Of a stretch of 45,593 nt of DNA, positions 38,934 to 45,593 are shown one piece after another; the first letter of the stretch is position 1; each line of letters begins with the position of its first letter. The stretch covers positions 1 through 45,593 of the forward strand of contig DBPQ01000132.1 of the NCBI GenBank assembly GCA_002304945.1, in the 5' to 3' direction. This DNA is from Actinomycetales bacterium UBA1416 (GTDB taxonomy: Bacteria; Actinomycetota; Actinomycetes; Actinomycetales; Actinomycetaceae). The position numbers and the translations under genes are program-made. A model generated the notes under the pieces. The model was not told the DNA's origin and made no database searches. It was given only the letters and a program-made list of their open reading frames with translations.

Positions 38934-40100
38934 TCAGCCGGTGCCGAAGAGGTCGCGGGTGTAGATCTTGTGGGCGACGTCGTCGAGTTCGGGGTGGTGT
39001 CGGTTGGTGACGATCACGTCGGCCTCGGCCTTGAAGGACTCGAGGTCGGTGTAGACGGGGGAGTGGTAGAACTCCTCGACCTGAAGGGCGGGTTCGTAGA
39101 GGATCACGGGGATGCCCTTGGCCTTGATCCGCTTCATGATCCCCTGGATGGAGGACTCCCGGAAGTTGTCCGATCCGGCCTTCATCGCGAGCCGGTAGAT
39201 CCCCACCACCCTCGGGTGCCGGGCGAGGACATCGAAGGCGATGAAGTCCTTCCGGGTGGCGTTGGACTCCACGATCGCCTTGATCAACGTCTGGGGCACA
39301 TCCCGATAGTTCGCCAGCAACTGCTTGGTGTCCTTGGGCAGGCAATAGCCGCCGTATCCGAAGGAGGGGTTGTTGTAGTGGGTGCCGATCCGAGGGTCCA
39401 ACCCCACCCCCTCGATGATCTGCCTCGTGTCGAGGCCGTGGTTGGCTGCGAAGGTGTCCAACTCGTTCACGTACGCCACCCGCATGGCGAGGTAGGTGTT
39501 GGCGAACAGCTTGATCGCCTCGGCCTCCCGCTCCCCGGTCAGCAACACCGGCACGTGGGGTTCCAGGGCCCCCTCGCGCAACAGGTCCGAGAACGCCTGG
39601 GCGTGCGGGGCGGGGCCGGCCACCACGATGCGGGAGGGGTGCAGGTTGTCGTGCAACGCCTGACCCTCGCGCAGGAACTCCGGGGAGAACAGGATCCTCA
39701 GGACCGGGTGCTCGGACTGCATGCGGGTGGTGAACCCCACCGGGATGGTGGACTTGATGACCACCACCGAGGACGGGGAGAGCCGCTCGACGTCCGCGAT
39801 GACGTCCTCCACGGTGGAGGTGTTGAAGAAGTCGGCCTCCGGGTCGTAGTTCGTGGGCGTGGCGATCACCACGAAATCCGCCCCCGGGAAGGCCTCCGCC
39901 GGGTCCGTGGTCGCCCGCAGGTCCAACTGCCGGGTGCCCAGGAACTCCTCGATGTCCGGATCCTCGATCGGAGACCGCCGCCCGTTGACCAGACCCACCC
40001 GCTCCGCGTCCACATCCAACGCCACCACCTCGTGACGTTGCGCCAACAACACACCCACGGCCAGTCCGACATAGCCGAGGCCGGCGACAGCGATTCTCAT
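38934..40100 (-). CDS. ugd: UDP-glucose 6-dehydrogenase (nucleotide-sugar dehydrogenase)
   Basis: 388 aa from ATG 40100 behind GGGGAGAGACATC. The N-terminal NAD site is AVAGLGYVGLAVG. VVIATPTNYDPEADFFNTST, VVIKSTIPVGFTTRM, SPEFLREGQAL and LFANTYLAMRVAYVNELD are typical. The catalytic cysteine is C253 in YGGYCLPKDTKQL, and the C-terminal half carries IGIYRLAMKAGSDN-like VVGIYRLAMKAG. It oxidises UDP-glucose twice to UDP-glucuronate, giving an acidic sugar for the polymer. It is of the short Gram-positive type, like capsule Ugd enzymes; a UDP-ManNAc dehydrogenase is less likely from length and motifs. It is convergent with manA. Confidence 0.93.
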   Translation of the reverse strand: MRIAVAGLGYVGLAVGVLLAQRHEVVALDVDAERVGLVNGRRSPIEDPDIEEFLGTRQLDLRATTDPAEAFPGADFVVIATPTNYDPEADFFNTSTVEDVIADVERLSPSSVVVIKSTIPVGFTTRMQSEHPVLRILFSPEFLREGQALHDNLHPSRIVVAGPAPHAQAFSDLLREGALEPHVPVLLTGEREAEAIKLFANTYLAMRVAYVNELDTFAANHGLDTRQIIEGVGLDPRIGTHYNNPSFGYGGYCLPKDTKQLLANYRDVPQTLIKAIVESNATRKDFIAFDVLARHPRVVGIYRLAMKAGSDNFRESSIQGIMKRIKAKGIPVILYEPALQVEEFYHSPVYTDLESFKAEADVIVTNRHHPELDDVAHKIYTRDLFGTG

Positions 40101-40151
40101 GATGTCTCTCCCCTTCTCCCCGATGATCCCACGGCAGCACCGGCGGACGGC

Positions 40152-40895
40152 TCACTCGACGAACCGGGCCCCCTCCTGAGCGACGAGTTCGTCCCGCCGG
40201 CCCTCACTGGGCTGCTCCGCGAACACCACCACGGATCCGCCGCCCCGCCACGCGGAGAACGCGGTCCGGGCGAGCTCCCACACGGAGCCGGGCACGAACG
40301 CGATGCGCGTCCCGTCCCCGGTCCCGATCGCGGCGTCGAGGTCCTCGAACGAGAGCCCGGAGTCCGCCACCGCCGTCTCACCGCGCACCACGGCGCCCGG
40401 CATCACCAACACATCCGCCTGTCCCATGATCTCCCCGCCGTCCATAGCGCCCGGCGGCAGTTCCCCGTCCCAGCGCAGTGCAAGCGGCGCCAGCGAAACG
40501 GCGACCACCACTGCGTCGCGCCCGGCGTGTCGGTCCGGCCGGTCGGTCGCGACGACGGCGGCCCCGCCGTCGCCCCCACCATCGGACCCGCCGTCGTTGT
40601 CAGCCCCACCCGCGCTTCCGCCGTCGGGCATGAACGACACGGCCGCGCCGCGGATCCACGCCGCCCACACCCACACCACGGCCCGCCAGTGCACCGGAAG
40701 ATCGACCACCACGACGTCGCCCTCGCCCACGCCCTCCTCGTCGAGGAAGTTGGCGGTCTTGGCCACCCAGTTGGCGAGCACGTGGCCGGAGAGCTCCACC
40801 CGTTCCGAGCCGTCCGGCCCGCCGTACCAGGTGAGGTGCGGCTGGCGGGTGCGGCTCACGGCGTCGAGCAGCGCGGTCGGGGAGAAGGCGGTCAT
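40152..40895 (-). CDS. TIGR03089 family protein (acyl-CoA-synthetase-like, inactive type)
   Basis: 247 aa from ATG 40895. It matches the actinobacterial TIGR03089 family, which resembles the N-terminal part of AMP-forming acyl-CoA synthetases but lacks the main catalytic region: PHLTWYGGPDGSERVELSG, VLANWVAKTANFLDEEGVGEGD and VVDLPVHWRAVVWVWAAWIRGA. A Gly/Asp-rich low-complexity stretch (about residues 90-110, GGADNDGGSDGGGDGG) interrupts the domain. The function is unknown; the family is usually found near wall and LCP genes in Actinobacteria, as here. A TAGGCT box seven bases before the ATG suggests a leaderless transcript. It is divergent from whiB. Confidence 0.8.
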   Translation of the reverse strand: MTAFSPTALLDAVSRTRQPHLTWYGGPDGSERVELSGHVLANWVAKTANFLDEEGVGEGDVVVVDLPVHWRAVVWVWAAWIRGAAVSFMPDGGSAGGADNDGGSDGGGDGGAAVVATDRPDRHAGRDAVVVAVSLAPLALRWDGELPPGAMDGGEIMGQADVLVMPGAVVRGETAVADSGLSFEDLDAAIGTGDGTRIAFVPGSVWELARTAFSAWRGGGSVVVFAEQPSEGRRDELVAQEGARFVE

Positions 40896-40902
40896 GCCCC
40901 CG

Positions 40903-40908
40903 AGCCTA
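40903..40908 (-). promoter_or_regulatory. Candidate -10 box for the TIGR03089 gene
   Basis: TAGGCT on the minus strand ends seven bases before ATG 40895, which would place the transcript start at or next to the start codon. Confidence 0.3.
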
Positions 40909-41007
40909 CGTCCCATGTCCGGTGCGATTGACGCCGCAGTTACCGCACGCCACCGACAACACGCCCCACGACACGCCGCTGATATCGATCTGTGGCCGAA
41001 TTCCCGC

Positions 41008-41036
41008 TTGACTCCCGGAGATTACAGGGCTGTAAT
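41008..41036 (+). promoter_or_regulatory. whiB promoter with an operator-like palindrome
   Basis: TTGACT (41008-41013), 17 bases, then TGTAAT (41031-41036) is the best sigma70-like promoter in the window. It lies 39 bases before the whiB ATG. The palindrome ATTACAGGGCTGTAAT (7-bp arms, 41021-41036) covers the -10 and the spacer, where a repressor would block polymerase. The regulator is unknown. Confidence 0.6.
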
Positions 41037-41075
41037 TTACCCAAGCACCTGCACGCAACCCGATTGGACAACTCG

Positions 41076-41387
41076 ATGTGGAACATCCTCGGTGACGGCC
41101 CCCTCAACACGAGCCACTCGAGCCGTACCGCCCCGAATGTTCACATCATCGACGTTCTTGACGACGGCGTGCTCGCCTGGCAGGACCGTGCGCTGTGCGC
41201 CCAGACCGACCCCGAGGCGTTCTTCCCGGAGAAGGGTGGCTCCACCCGTGAGGCCAAGCGCGTGTGCGCGTCCTGCGAGGTCAGGGCCGAGTGCCTGGAC
41301 TACGCGCTGGCGAACGACGAACGCTTCGGCATCTGGGGCGGGCTGTCCGAGCGCGAGCGCCGCAAGATGAAGCGCCGCGCCGTCTGA
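41076..41387 (+). CDS. WhiB-family iron-sulfur regulator (WhiB2/WhmD type)
   Basis: 103 aa from ATG 41076; a GTG at 40992 lies upstream of the promoter and is unlikely. The four cluster cysteines are C41, C64, C67 and C73 (RALCAQTD, VCASCEVRAEC). GIWGGLSERERR is the turn motif, and a basic tail, KMKRRAV, ends the protein. QTDPEAFFPEKGGSTREAK matches the WhiB2/WhmD branch that controls septation and wall growth in mycobacteria and streptomycetes. It likely binds a [4Fe-4S] cluster and the housekeeping sigma factor. Its place beside envelope glycan genes matches the conserved actinobacterial neighbourhood. It may regulate itself through the palindrome in its promoter. Confidence 0.93.
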   Translation: MWNILGDGPLNTSHSSRTAPNVHIIDVLDDGVLAWQDRALCAQTDPEAFFPEKGGSTREAKRVCASCEVRAECLDYALANDERFGIWGGLSERERRKMKRRAV

Positions 41388-41407
41388 GGGCGGCGCCACC
41401 CGAACCC

Positions 41408-44400
41408 ATGGCCCATCGCAACGCCGGCCCGGAGACGACGGCGCTCGTCGTCACGTGCGGCACCACCCGCTACCTGCGGCGCACCCTCGAGGGGATCGCC
41501 GCGCAGGCGCACATCCCCACCCGCGTGGTGATCGTGGACATCTGGACCTCCGGCCGGGATCTGGGCACGGGGGACTCCCTCCAGGCGCTCGTCACCGAGA
41601 TCGGACTGGACACCTGCTGCAAGGTCCGCATCGTCCACGCCCCGGGGGCCCGCACCTTCGGTGACGCGGTCCGGCAGGGCCTGGAACTGAACGCCCAGGC
41701 CCAGCAGCGCGCCGACAAGCTGCACGAGACCCGTACCGGCGAGATCCCCGTGATCCGCGACGACTCCTCCCCGGGCTGGCTGTGGCTCCTCCATGACGAT
41801 TCCGCGCCCGCGCCCGAGGCCCTCGACCTCCTGCTCCGCACCGCGGAGTCCGGGCCCTCCATCGCGGTGGCCGGTGCCAAGCAGCGCGACTGGGCGCAGC
41901 CCGAGCGGCTCCTCGAGGTGGGGATCCGCGCCACCTCGACCGCCCGCCGCTTCAACCCCATCGACGACGACGAGATCGACCAGGGCCAGTACGACGCCAT
42001 CGACGACGTGCTCGCCGTCGGGCTCGCCGGCGCGCTGCTCCGGCGCGACGTGTGGAACCGCCTCGGCGGCACGGATCCGGCCCTCGGGCCCTTCGGCGAC
42101 GGCCTCGAGTTCTGCCGCCGCGCGCGCCTCGCCGGGTACCGGGTGGTGGTGGTCCCCGGCGCGATCGTGCACCACGCCCGCGCCAGCTACCAGGGGCTGC
42201 GCTCCTACGGGCACGCGGCGCTCGGCGCCACCACCCCGGACCCCGCCCGTTCCTTCGGAGCCCGCCGCCGCGCCCAGGTCTACAACTGGCTCATCGCCGC
42301 GCCCTGGTGGAAGGTACCCCTCCTCCTGCTGTGGCTCCTGCTCCTCACCCCGGCCCGCGCGCTGGCCCGCTTCGTGGGGAAGGACATGGTGCGCGCCCGC
42401 GCGGAGCTCTCCGCGGGCGCCGCCGTGCTCTCCCGCCCGGACCTGTGGATCGCCGCCCGCCGTCGCCTCCGCAAGGCCGCCACACTGCCCGCCTCCGCCC
42501 TGGCCGGGCTCGAGGCCGACTCCGCCGAGATCCGCCGGAAGAGGCGAGAACAGCGCCGCGCCGCCGCCGACGCCCACGCCCTGCGCGGCGCCCCCTCCGA
42601 GCTCGAGCTCGCCGAGCGTGCCGCCCTCACCCGCCGGCGCCGCGTGGCCGCGACCGCCCTTGCCCTGTTCGCCACGCTCGCCGCGGCGGTGGGCCTGAAC
42701 CGGCTCCTGGGAGTGGGGGCGCTCTCCGGAGGGTCGCTCCTGCCCGGTGACGTCGGCCTCGGCGAGCTCACGGCTCTCGCCACCTCCTGGTGGATCCCGG
42801 CCGGCGACGGCCTCCGTGGCCCCGCCGACCCCCTGTTCGCCGTTCTCCTCGTGCCCCTGCTCACCGGGACCGCGCTCTCCACCGTCACCACGCTCCTCGT
42901 GTTCCTCGCGGTCCCCGCCGCCGCGCTCACCGCGTGGCTCGCCGCAGGGGCCGCGACCCGCACGGTGGGCCTCCGGGTCCTCGCCGCGCTGCTCTGGGCC
43001 TTCGCCCCGGCCCTCACGGTCGCGCTCGGCCAGGGACGGGTGGGCCCGGTACTCGCCCACGTCGCCCTCCCGCTCGTGGCCCTCCTGACCGCCCGCGCCA
43101 TGGGCTTGGCCCGCCGGGACGTCATCCTCTCCGGCCTCGTGGGCGCCCGCCGCGTCATCGACCCGACCACCCAGCCGGACGCCCCCCGCGTGGCCGGCGC
43201 CGCGCTCGAACCACCCCTGGGCAGGACCGCGCCCTCCCTCGGGGCCGCCGCCGGCGCCGCCCTCGCCTTCGTGGTGGTCGCGGCCGGGGCGCCCGTGCTG
43301 CTCCCGCTCGGCGTGGCACTGTTCGTGGCCCTCACCGTGGCCTCGCGCGCCCGGCGGGTGCTCTGGTTCGTGCCCCTGCCCGCCCTCGTGATCTTCGGCC
43401 CGCTCCTCACCGAGGCGTGGACCACCCGCACCTGGCACGCGCTCGCCGCCAGCCCCGGCGTGCCGCTCGGCTTCACCCCCGCCGAGCCGTGGCAGGCGGC
43501 GCTCGGGCTCCCCGCCACCCTCGACCTGTCCGCCCTCCCCGACTGGGCCGTGTGGGTGCCGCTCGCCCCGAGGGCGGTGCTGGCCGCCGTCGCCGTCGTC
43601 GCGCTGCTGCGGGGCACGGGCCGCGCCCGGACGGTCCGCCTCGGGTGGCTCCTCGCGGTGCTCGGGCTCCTCGTGGCGCTCGCGTCACCGTACGTCACGG
43701 TGGCCCTCGACGCCGACGGCGCCCCCGTCCCCGCCTGGCCCGGCGCCGGCATCTCGCTCGCAACCCTCGGCCTCCTCACGGCTGCCCTGAGCGGCGCCGA
43801 CGGCGTCCGCGACGTCCTCGCGCGGCACTCCTTCGGCTGGCGCCACCTCTCCGCCGCTCTCCTCGCGGGTCTCGGCGGGCTCGCCGCGGCCGTGGCGATC
43901 GCGACGTGGTTCGTCGGGACGCTCGGCCCGGTCCCCGACCTGCGCCTCCTCGGCCCCGCCCGCCCCGACGCCACCCCCGCCCTGGCCGACCAGGCGCGCG
44001 CCAGCGCCGACCGCACCCGCGCCCTCGCCCTCGAGGTGCGCGACGACGGCGCCGTCGAGGCCGACCTGTGGCGCGGCGAGGGCGAGCAGCTCCAGCACAC
44101 CTCGACCATGGCGGCGGCCCGTGCGGTCGCCGACCCGCTCACTGGTGAGCCCGCGCAGACCGGCGACGACGCCGCGGACGCGCTCGCCGGTGTCGTCGCT
44201 GCGATGGCGGCGGGTTCCGCCACGGGCACGGGGGAAGCGCTCGCCGCCCACGCCATCGGCGTGGTGCTCGTCCCACCCGCCGCGGAGGGGCTCGACTCGG
44301 CCCGCACCGAACTGGTCGCCCGCCTCGACGCCACCCCCGGCCTCGCCCGCGTCACCGAGAACCCCTCCGGCGTCGTCTGGCGCGTGGCCACCGACGGCCG

Positions 44401-44761
44401 TGACTCCGCCGCCCAGGCCATCGCCCGCCTCACCCTCGTGGACCACGAGGGCACGGTGCTCGGCCCCCTCCCGGCCGACCCGGTCGGCGCGAGTGCCACG
44501 ATCCCGTCCGGCCCCGCCGGGCGCACCCTCGTCCTCGCCGAGCGCACCGACCCCGACTGGCACGCCACGATCGACGGCGTCGCCCTCGCCCCAACCGCGT
44601 CGGACTGGCGGCAGGCCTTCGTCGTCCCGCCCGGCAGCGGCGAGCTGCGCCTCACCCACGCCCCGCCGCTGCGCCTGCCCTGGCTGATCGCCCAGGTGGT
44701 GGTGATCGGCGCCGTCGCCCTCCTCGCCATCCCGATCCGACGCCGCCGGGAGGTGGAGTGA
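41408..44761 (+). CDS. Very large GT2 glycosyltransferase with multi-pass membrane domain
   Basis: 1117 aa from ATG 41408, 20 bases after whiB; the ribosome site is weak. Residues about 10-300 are a GT2 domain: TALVVTCGTTRYLRRTLEGI, VVIVDIWTSG, the DxD-like LLHDDSAPAPEAL, and PALGPFGDGLEFCRRARLAG (ED-like acceptor motif). One helix pair near 310-330 precedes a charged linker, and about ten helices fill residues 410-870. An extracytoplasmic Asp/Ala-rich part and a last helix (LPWLIAQVVVIGAVALLAIP) before an RRRR tail end the protein. Combining a cytosolic GT2 with a GT-C-like half suggests it both makes and uses a lipid-linked sugar. It is conserved next to whiB and DUF5719 in Actinobacteria. 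The substrate is unknown. Confidence 0.87.
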   Translation: MAHRNAGPETTALVVTCGTTRYLRRTLEGIAAQAHIPTRVVIVDIWTSGRDLGTGDSLQALVTEIGLDTCCKVRIVHAPGARTFGDAVRQGLELNAQAQQRADKLHETRTGEIPVIRDDSSPGWLWLLHDDSAPAPEALDLLLRTAESGPSIAVAGAKQRDWAQPERLLEVGIRATSTARRFNPIDDDEIDQGQYDAIDDVLAVGLAGALLRRDVWNRLGGTDPALGPFGDGLEFCRRARLAGYRVVVVPGAIVHHARASYQGLRSYGHAALGATTPDPARSFGARRRAQVYNWLIAAPWWKVPLLLLWLLLLTPARALARFVGKDMVRARAELSAGAAVLSRPDLWIAARRRLRKAATLPASALAGLEADSAEIRRKRREQRRAAADAHALRGAPSELELAERAALTRRRRVAATALALFATLAAAVGLNRLLGVGALSGGSLLPGDVGLGELTALATSWWIPAGDGLRGPADPLFAVLLVPLLTGTALSTVTTLLVFLAVPAAALTAWLAAGAATRTVGLRVLAALLWAFAPALTVALGQGRVGPVLAHVALPLVALLTARAMGLARRDVILSGLVGARRVIDPTTQPDAPRVAGAALEPPLGRTAPSLGAAAGAALAFVVVAAGAPVLLPLGVALFVALTVASRARRVLWFVPLPALVIFGPLLTEAWTTRTWHALAASPGVPLGFTPAEPWQAALGLPATLDLSALPDWAVWVPLAPRAVLAAVAVVALLRGTGRARTVRLGWLLAVLGLLVALASPYVTVALDADGAPVPAWPGAGISLATLGLLTAALSGADGVRDVLARHSFGWRHLSAALLAGLGGLAAAVAIATWFVGTLGPVPDLRLLGPARPDATPALADQARASADRTRALALEVRDDGAVEADLWRGEGEQLQHTSTMAAARAVADPLTGEPAQTGDDAADALAGVVAAMAAGSATGTGEALAAHAIGVVLVPPAAEGLDSARTELVARLDATPGLARVTENPSGVVWRVATDGRDSAAQAIARLTLVDHEGTVLGPLPADPVGASATIPSGPAGRTLVLAERTDPDWHATIDGVALAPTASDWRQAFVVPPGSGELRLTHAPPLRLPWLIAQVVVIGAVALLAIPIRRRREVE

Positions 44762-45593
44762 TGACCGCCCTCGCCAAGCTCCTCCGCAGTGGCAGCGCCC
44801 TCCTGCTCCTCGGCGCCGCCGGGGGCGCGGTGTACGCCGCCACCGAGTTCCCGGCGGGCGAGTACCCGCCCCGGGCGGACGACGGCGCGGCCGGTCAGGT
44901 GGTCCGCTCCGTCCAGGTACCCGCGGGGGCCACCACGGCCGTCTGCCACGCCGCGCCGGAGCTGCCGGAGGGCTCGGTGGCCTACGACCAGGACTTCACC
45001 CCCGTGCCGGTGGAACCGCGGGCCGAGCTCCGGGTGGGGTCCTTCGCCCGGGACTCCGCCGCCGCCGAGGGCGACTACGTCACGGCGGACGCCACCGAGC
45101 CGCTCACCGGCGCCGCCGCCCGCTGGTTCGCCGCCGACTCCTTCGACACCCCCGGCTGGGCGCGCCTCGCGCCCGTCGACGGGGACGCCGCTCTCGTCGC
45201 CGGGACCGGGGCGTGGCTCGTGGAGGCCGGCGACCTGCGTTCCCTGACCGCCGCCCCGTGCCTCGCTCCCGCGAGCGACCTGTGGCTCGTGGGCGGTGCC
45301 ACCACGCTCGGCCGCGGCGCCGCCCTCGAACTGGTCAACCCCGGCGAGACCACCGCCACCGTGCGCGTCGAGGGCTGGGGGCCCACCGGGCCGCTCGACC
45401 TGCCCCTCCTCGACTCGGTGTCCCTCGCCCCCCGCACGTCCACGCGCGTGCTCGTCGAGGCCAGTGCCGCCGACGTCGAGCGGCTCGCCCTCCACGTCAC
45501 CGCCGCGGGTGGGCGGGTGAGCGCCGCCGTCGTCGACACGGCGCTGACCGGCGTCACCCCGCAGGGCGTGGAGGTGGTGGTGCCCACCCTCCC
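44761..45593 (+). CDS. DUF5719 family envelope protein (truncated by window end)
   Basis: At least 277 aa, continuing past the right edge. ATG 44761 shares a base with the previous stop (TGATG). The N-terminus (MTALAKLLRSGSALLLLGAA) is a signal or anchor helix. The rest is an extracytoplasmic beta-rich protein with repeated segments such as VCHAAPELPEGS, SLTAAPCLAPASDLWLVGGATTLGRGAALELVNPGETTATV and LAPRTSTRVLVEASA. This matches DUF5719, an actinobacterial family encoded after the large GT2 next to whiB. A partner role for the GT2 in the envelope is likely but unproven. Confidence 0.8.
   Translation, partial: MTALAKLLRSGSALLLLGAAGGAVYAATEFPAGEYPPRADDGAAGQVVRSVQVPAGATTAVCHAAPELPEGSVAYDQDFTPVPVEPRAELRVGSFARDSAAAEGDYVTADATEPLTGAAARWFAADSFDTPGWARLAPVDGDAALVAGTGAWLVEAGDLRSLTAAPCLAPASDLWLVGGATTLGRGAALELVNPGETTATVRVEGWGPTGPLDLPLLDSVSLAPRTSTRVLVEASAADVERLALHVTAAGGRVSAAVVDTALTGVTPQGVEVVVPTL

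Noticed and set aside
40992..41075. A GTG start 28 codons upstream of the chosen whiB start
   Set aside because: It lies upstream of the likely -35/-10 and the added residues do not resemble WhiB proteins.
41300..43438. A 712-residue minus-strand frame over whiB and the large GT2 gene
   Set aside because: It is almost entirely Gly, Glu, Arg and His, a typical reverse-strand shadow, and crosses two well-supported genes.
42280..45495. A 1071-residue open frame on the minus strand opposite the large GT2 gene
   Set aside because: It is Ser/Arg/Ala-rich with no recognisable domain, as expected of an antisense shadow in GC-rich coding DNA; the plus-strand frame has clear GT2 motifs and membrane helices.
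1..45593. CRISPR arrays, tRNA or rRNA genes, insertion sequences and prophage genes
   Set aside because: I looked for regularly spaced short repeats, tRNA-like sequences, transposase motifs and terminal inverted repeats and saw none; the only long repeats are paralogous genes.

Overview
The window is high-GC actinobacterial DNA with densely packed genes, many GTG/TTG starts and frequent 1-4 bp start/stop overlaps. It carries a WhiB2/WhmD-type WhiB regulator, a TIGR03089 protein, DUF3152 and DUF5719 proteins and LytR-CpsA-Psr (LCP) ligases, all typical of Actinobacteria. A Gram-positive cell envelope is also indicated by four secreted proteins with cell-wall-binding repeat 2 (CWB2). I cannot name the genus. 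I saw no tRNA, rRNA, CRISPR array, insertion sequence or phage gene, and no gene-free stretch longer than 300 bases.

Layout. (1) 1-6.0 kb: four secreted CWB2 proteins, one with an N-terminal GH25-like hydrolase domain and one with a C-terminal DUF11/DUF7507-like domain. (2) 6.0-12.7 kb: a GT2 plus DUF2304 pair divergent from a DUF6541 membrane protein, then galE and two overlapping LCP genes. (3) 12.8-23.1 kb: a core resembling the streptococcal rhamnose polysaccharide (Rgp) locus. It has RgpF-like proteins split in two and present twice, a DUF1972 rhamnosyltransferase-like GT, rmlB, an ABC exporter (Wzm/Wzt with a C-terminal sugar-binding-type domain), a sugar O-methyltransferase with a coiled coil, and an RgpF-WbsX fusion. 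(4) 23.1-25.8 kb: a 31-codon ORF coupled to a DUF2142 membrane protein, then a second GT2 plus DUF2304 pair. (5) 25.9-34.1 kb: manA, fcl and gmd (GDP-fucose), a GT2, a flippase-like protein, a second Gmd-like dehydratase, a GT4 and rmlC. (6) 34.2-40.9 kb: rmlD, two DUF3152 paralogues flanking rmlA, a second manA, ugd and TIGR03089. (7) 41.0 kb to the end: whiB, a very large GT2/membrane protein and a truncated DUF5719 gene.

How it fits together. All four dTDP-L-rhamnose enzymes are here. So are enzymes for GDP-fucose (or another GDP-6-deoxyhexose), UDP-galactose and UDP-glucuronate. The cytoplasmic GTs and RgpF-like proteins probably build a rhamnose-rich chain. The methyltransferase may cap it, Wzm/Wzt would export it, and an LCP protein would ligate it to peptidoglycan. 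The two polyprenyl-phosphate-type GT2/DUF2304/polytopic modules look able to decorate it outside the membrane. The CWB2 proteins at the left edge are candidates to be held at the wall by this glycan, as CWB2 S-layer proteins are by PSII in Clostridioides difficile; that link is inference. The most notable features are the Wzt/methyltransferase pair, the duplicated split RgpF modules and the two GT2-DUF2304 modules.
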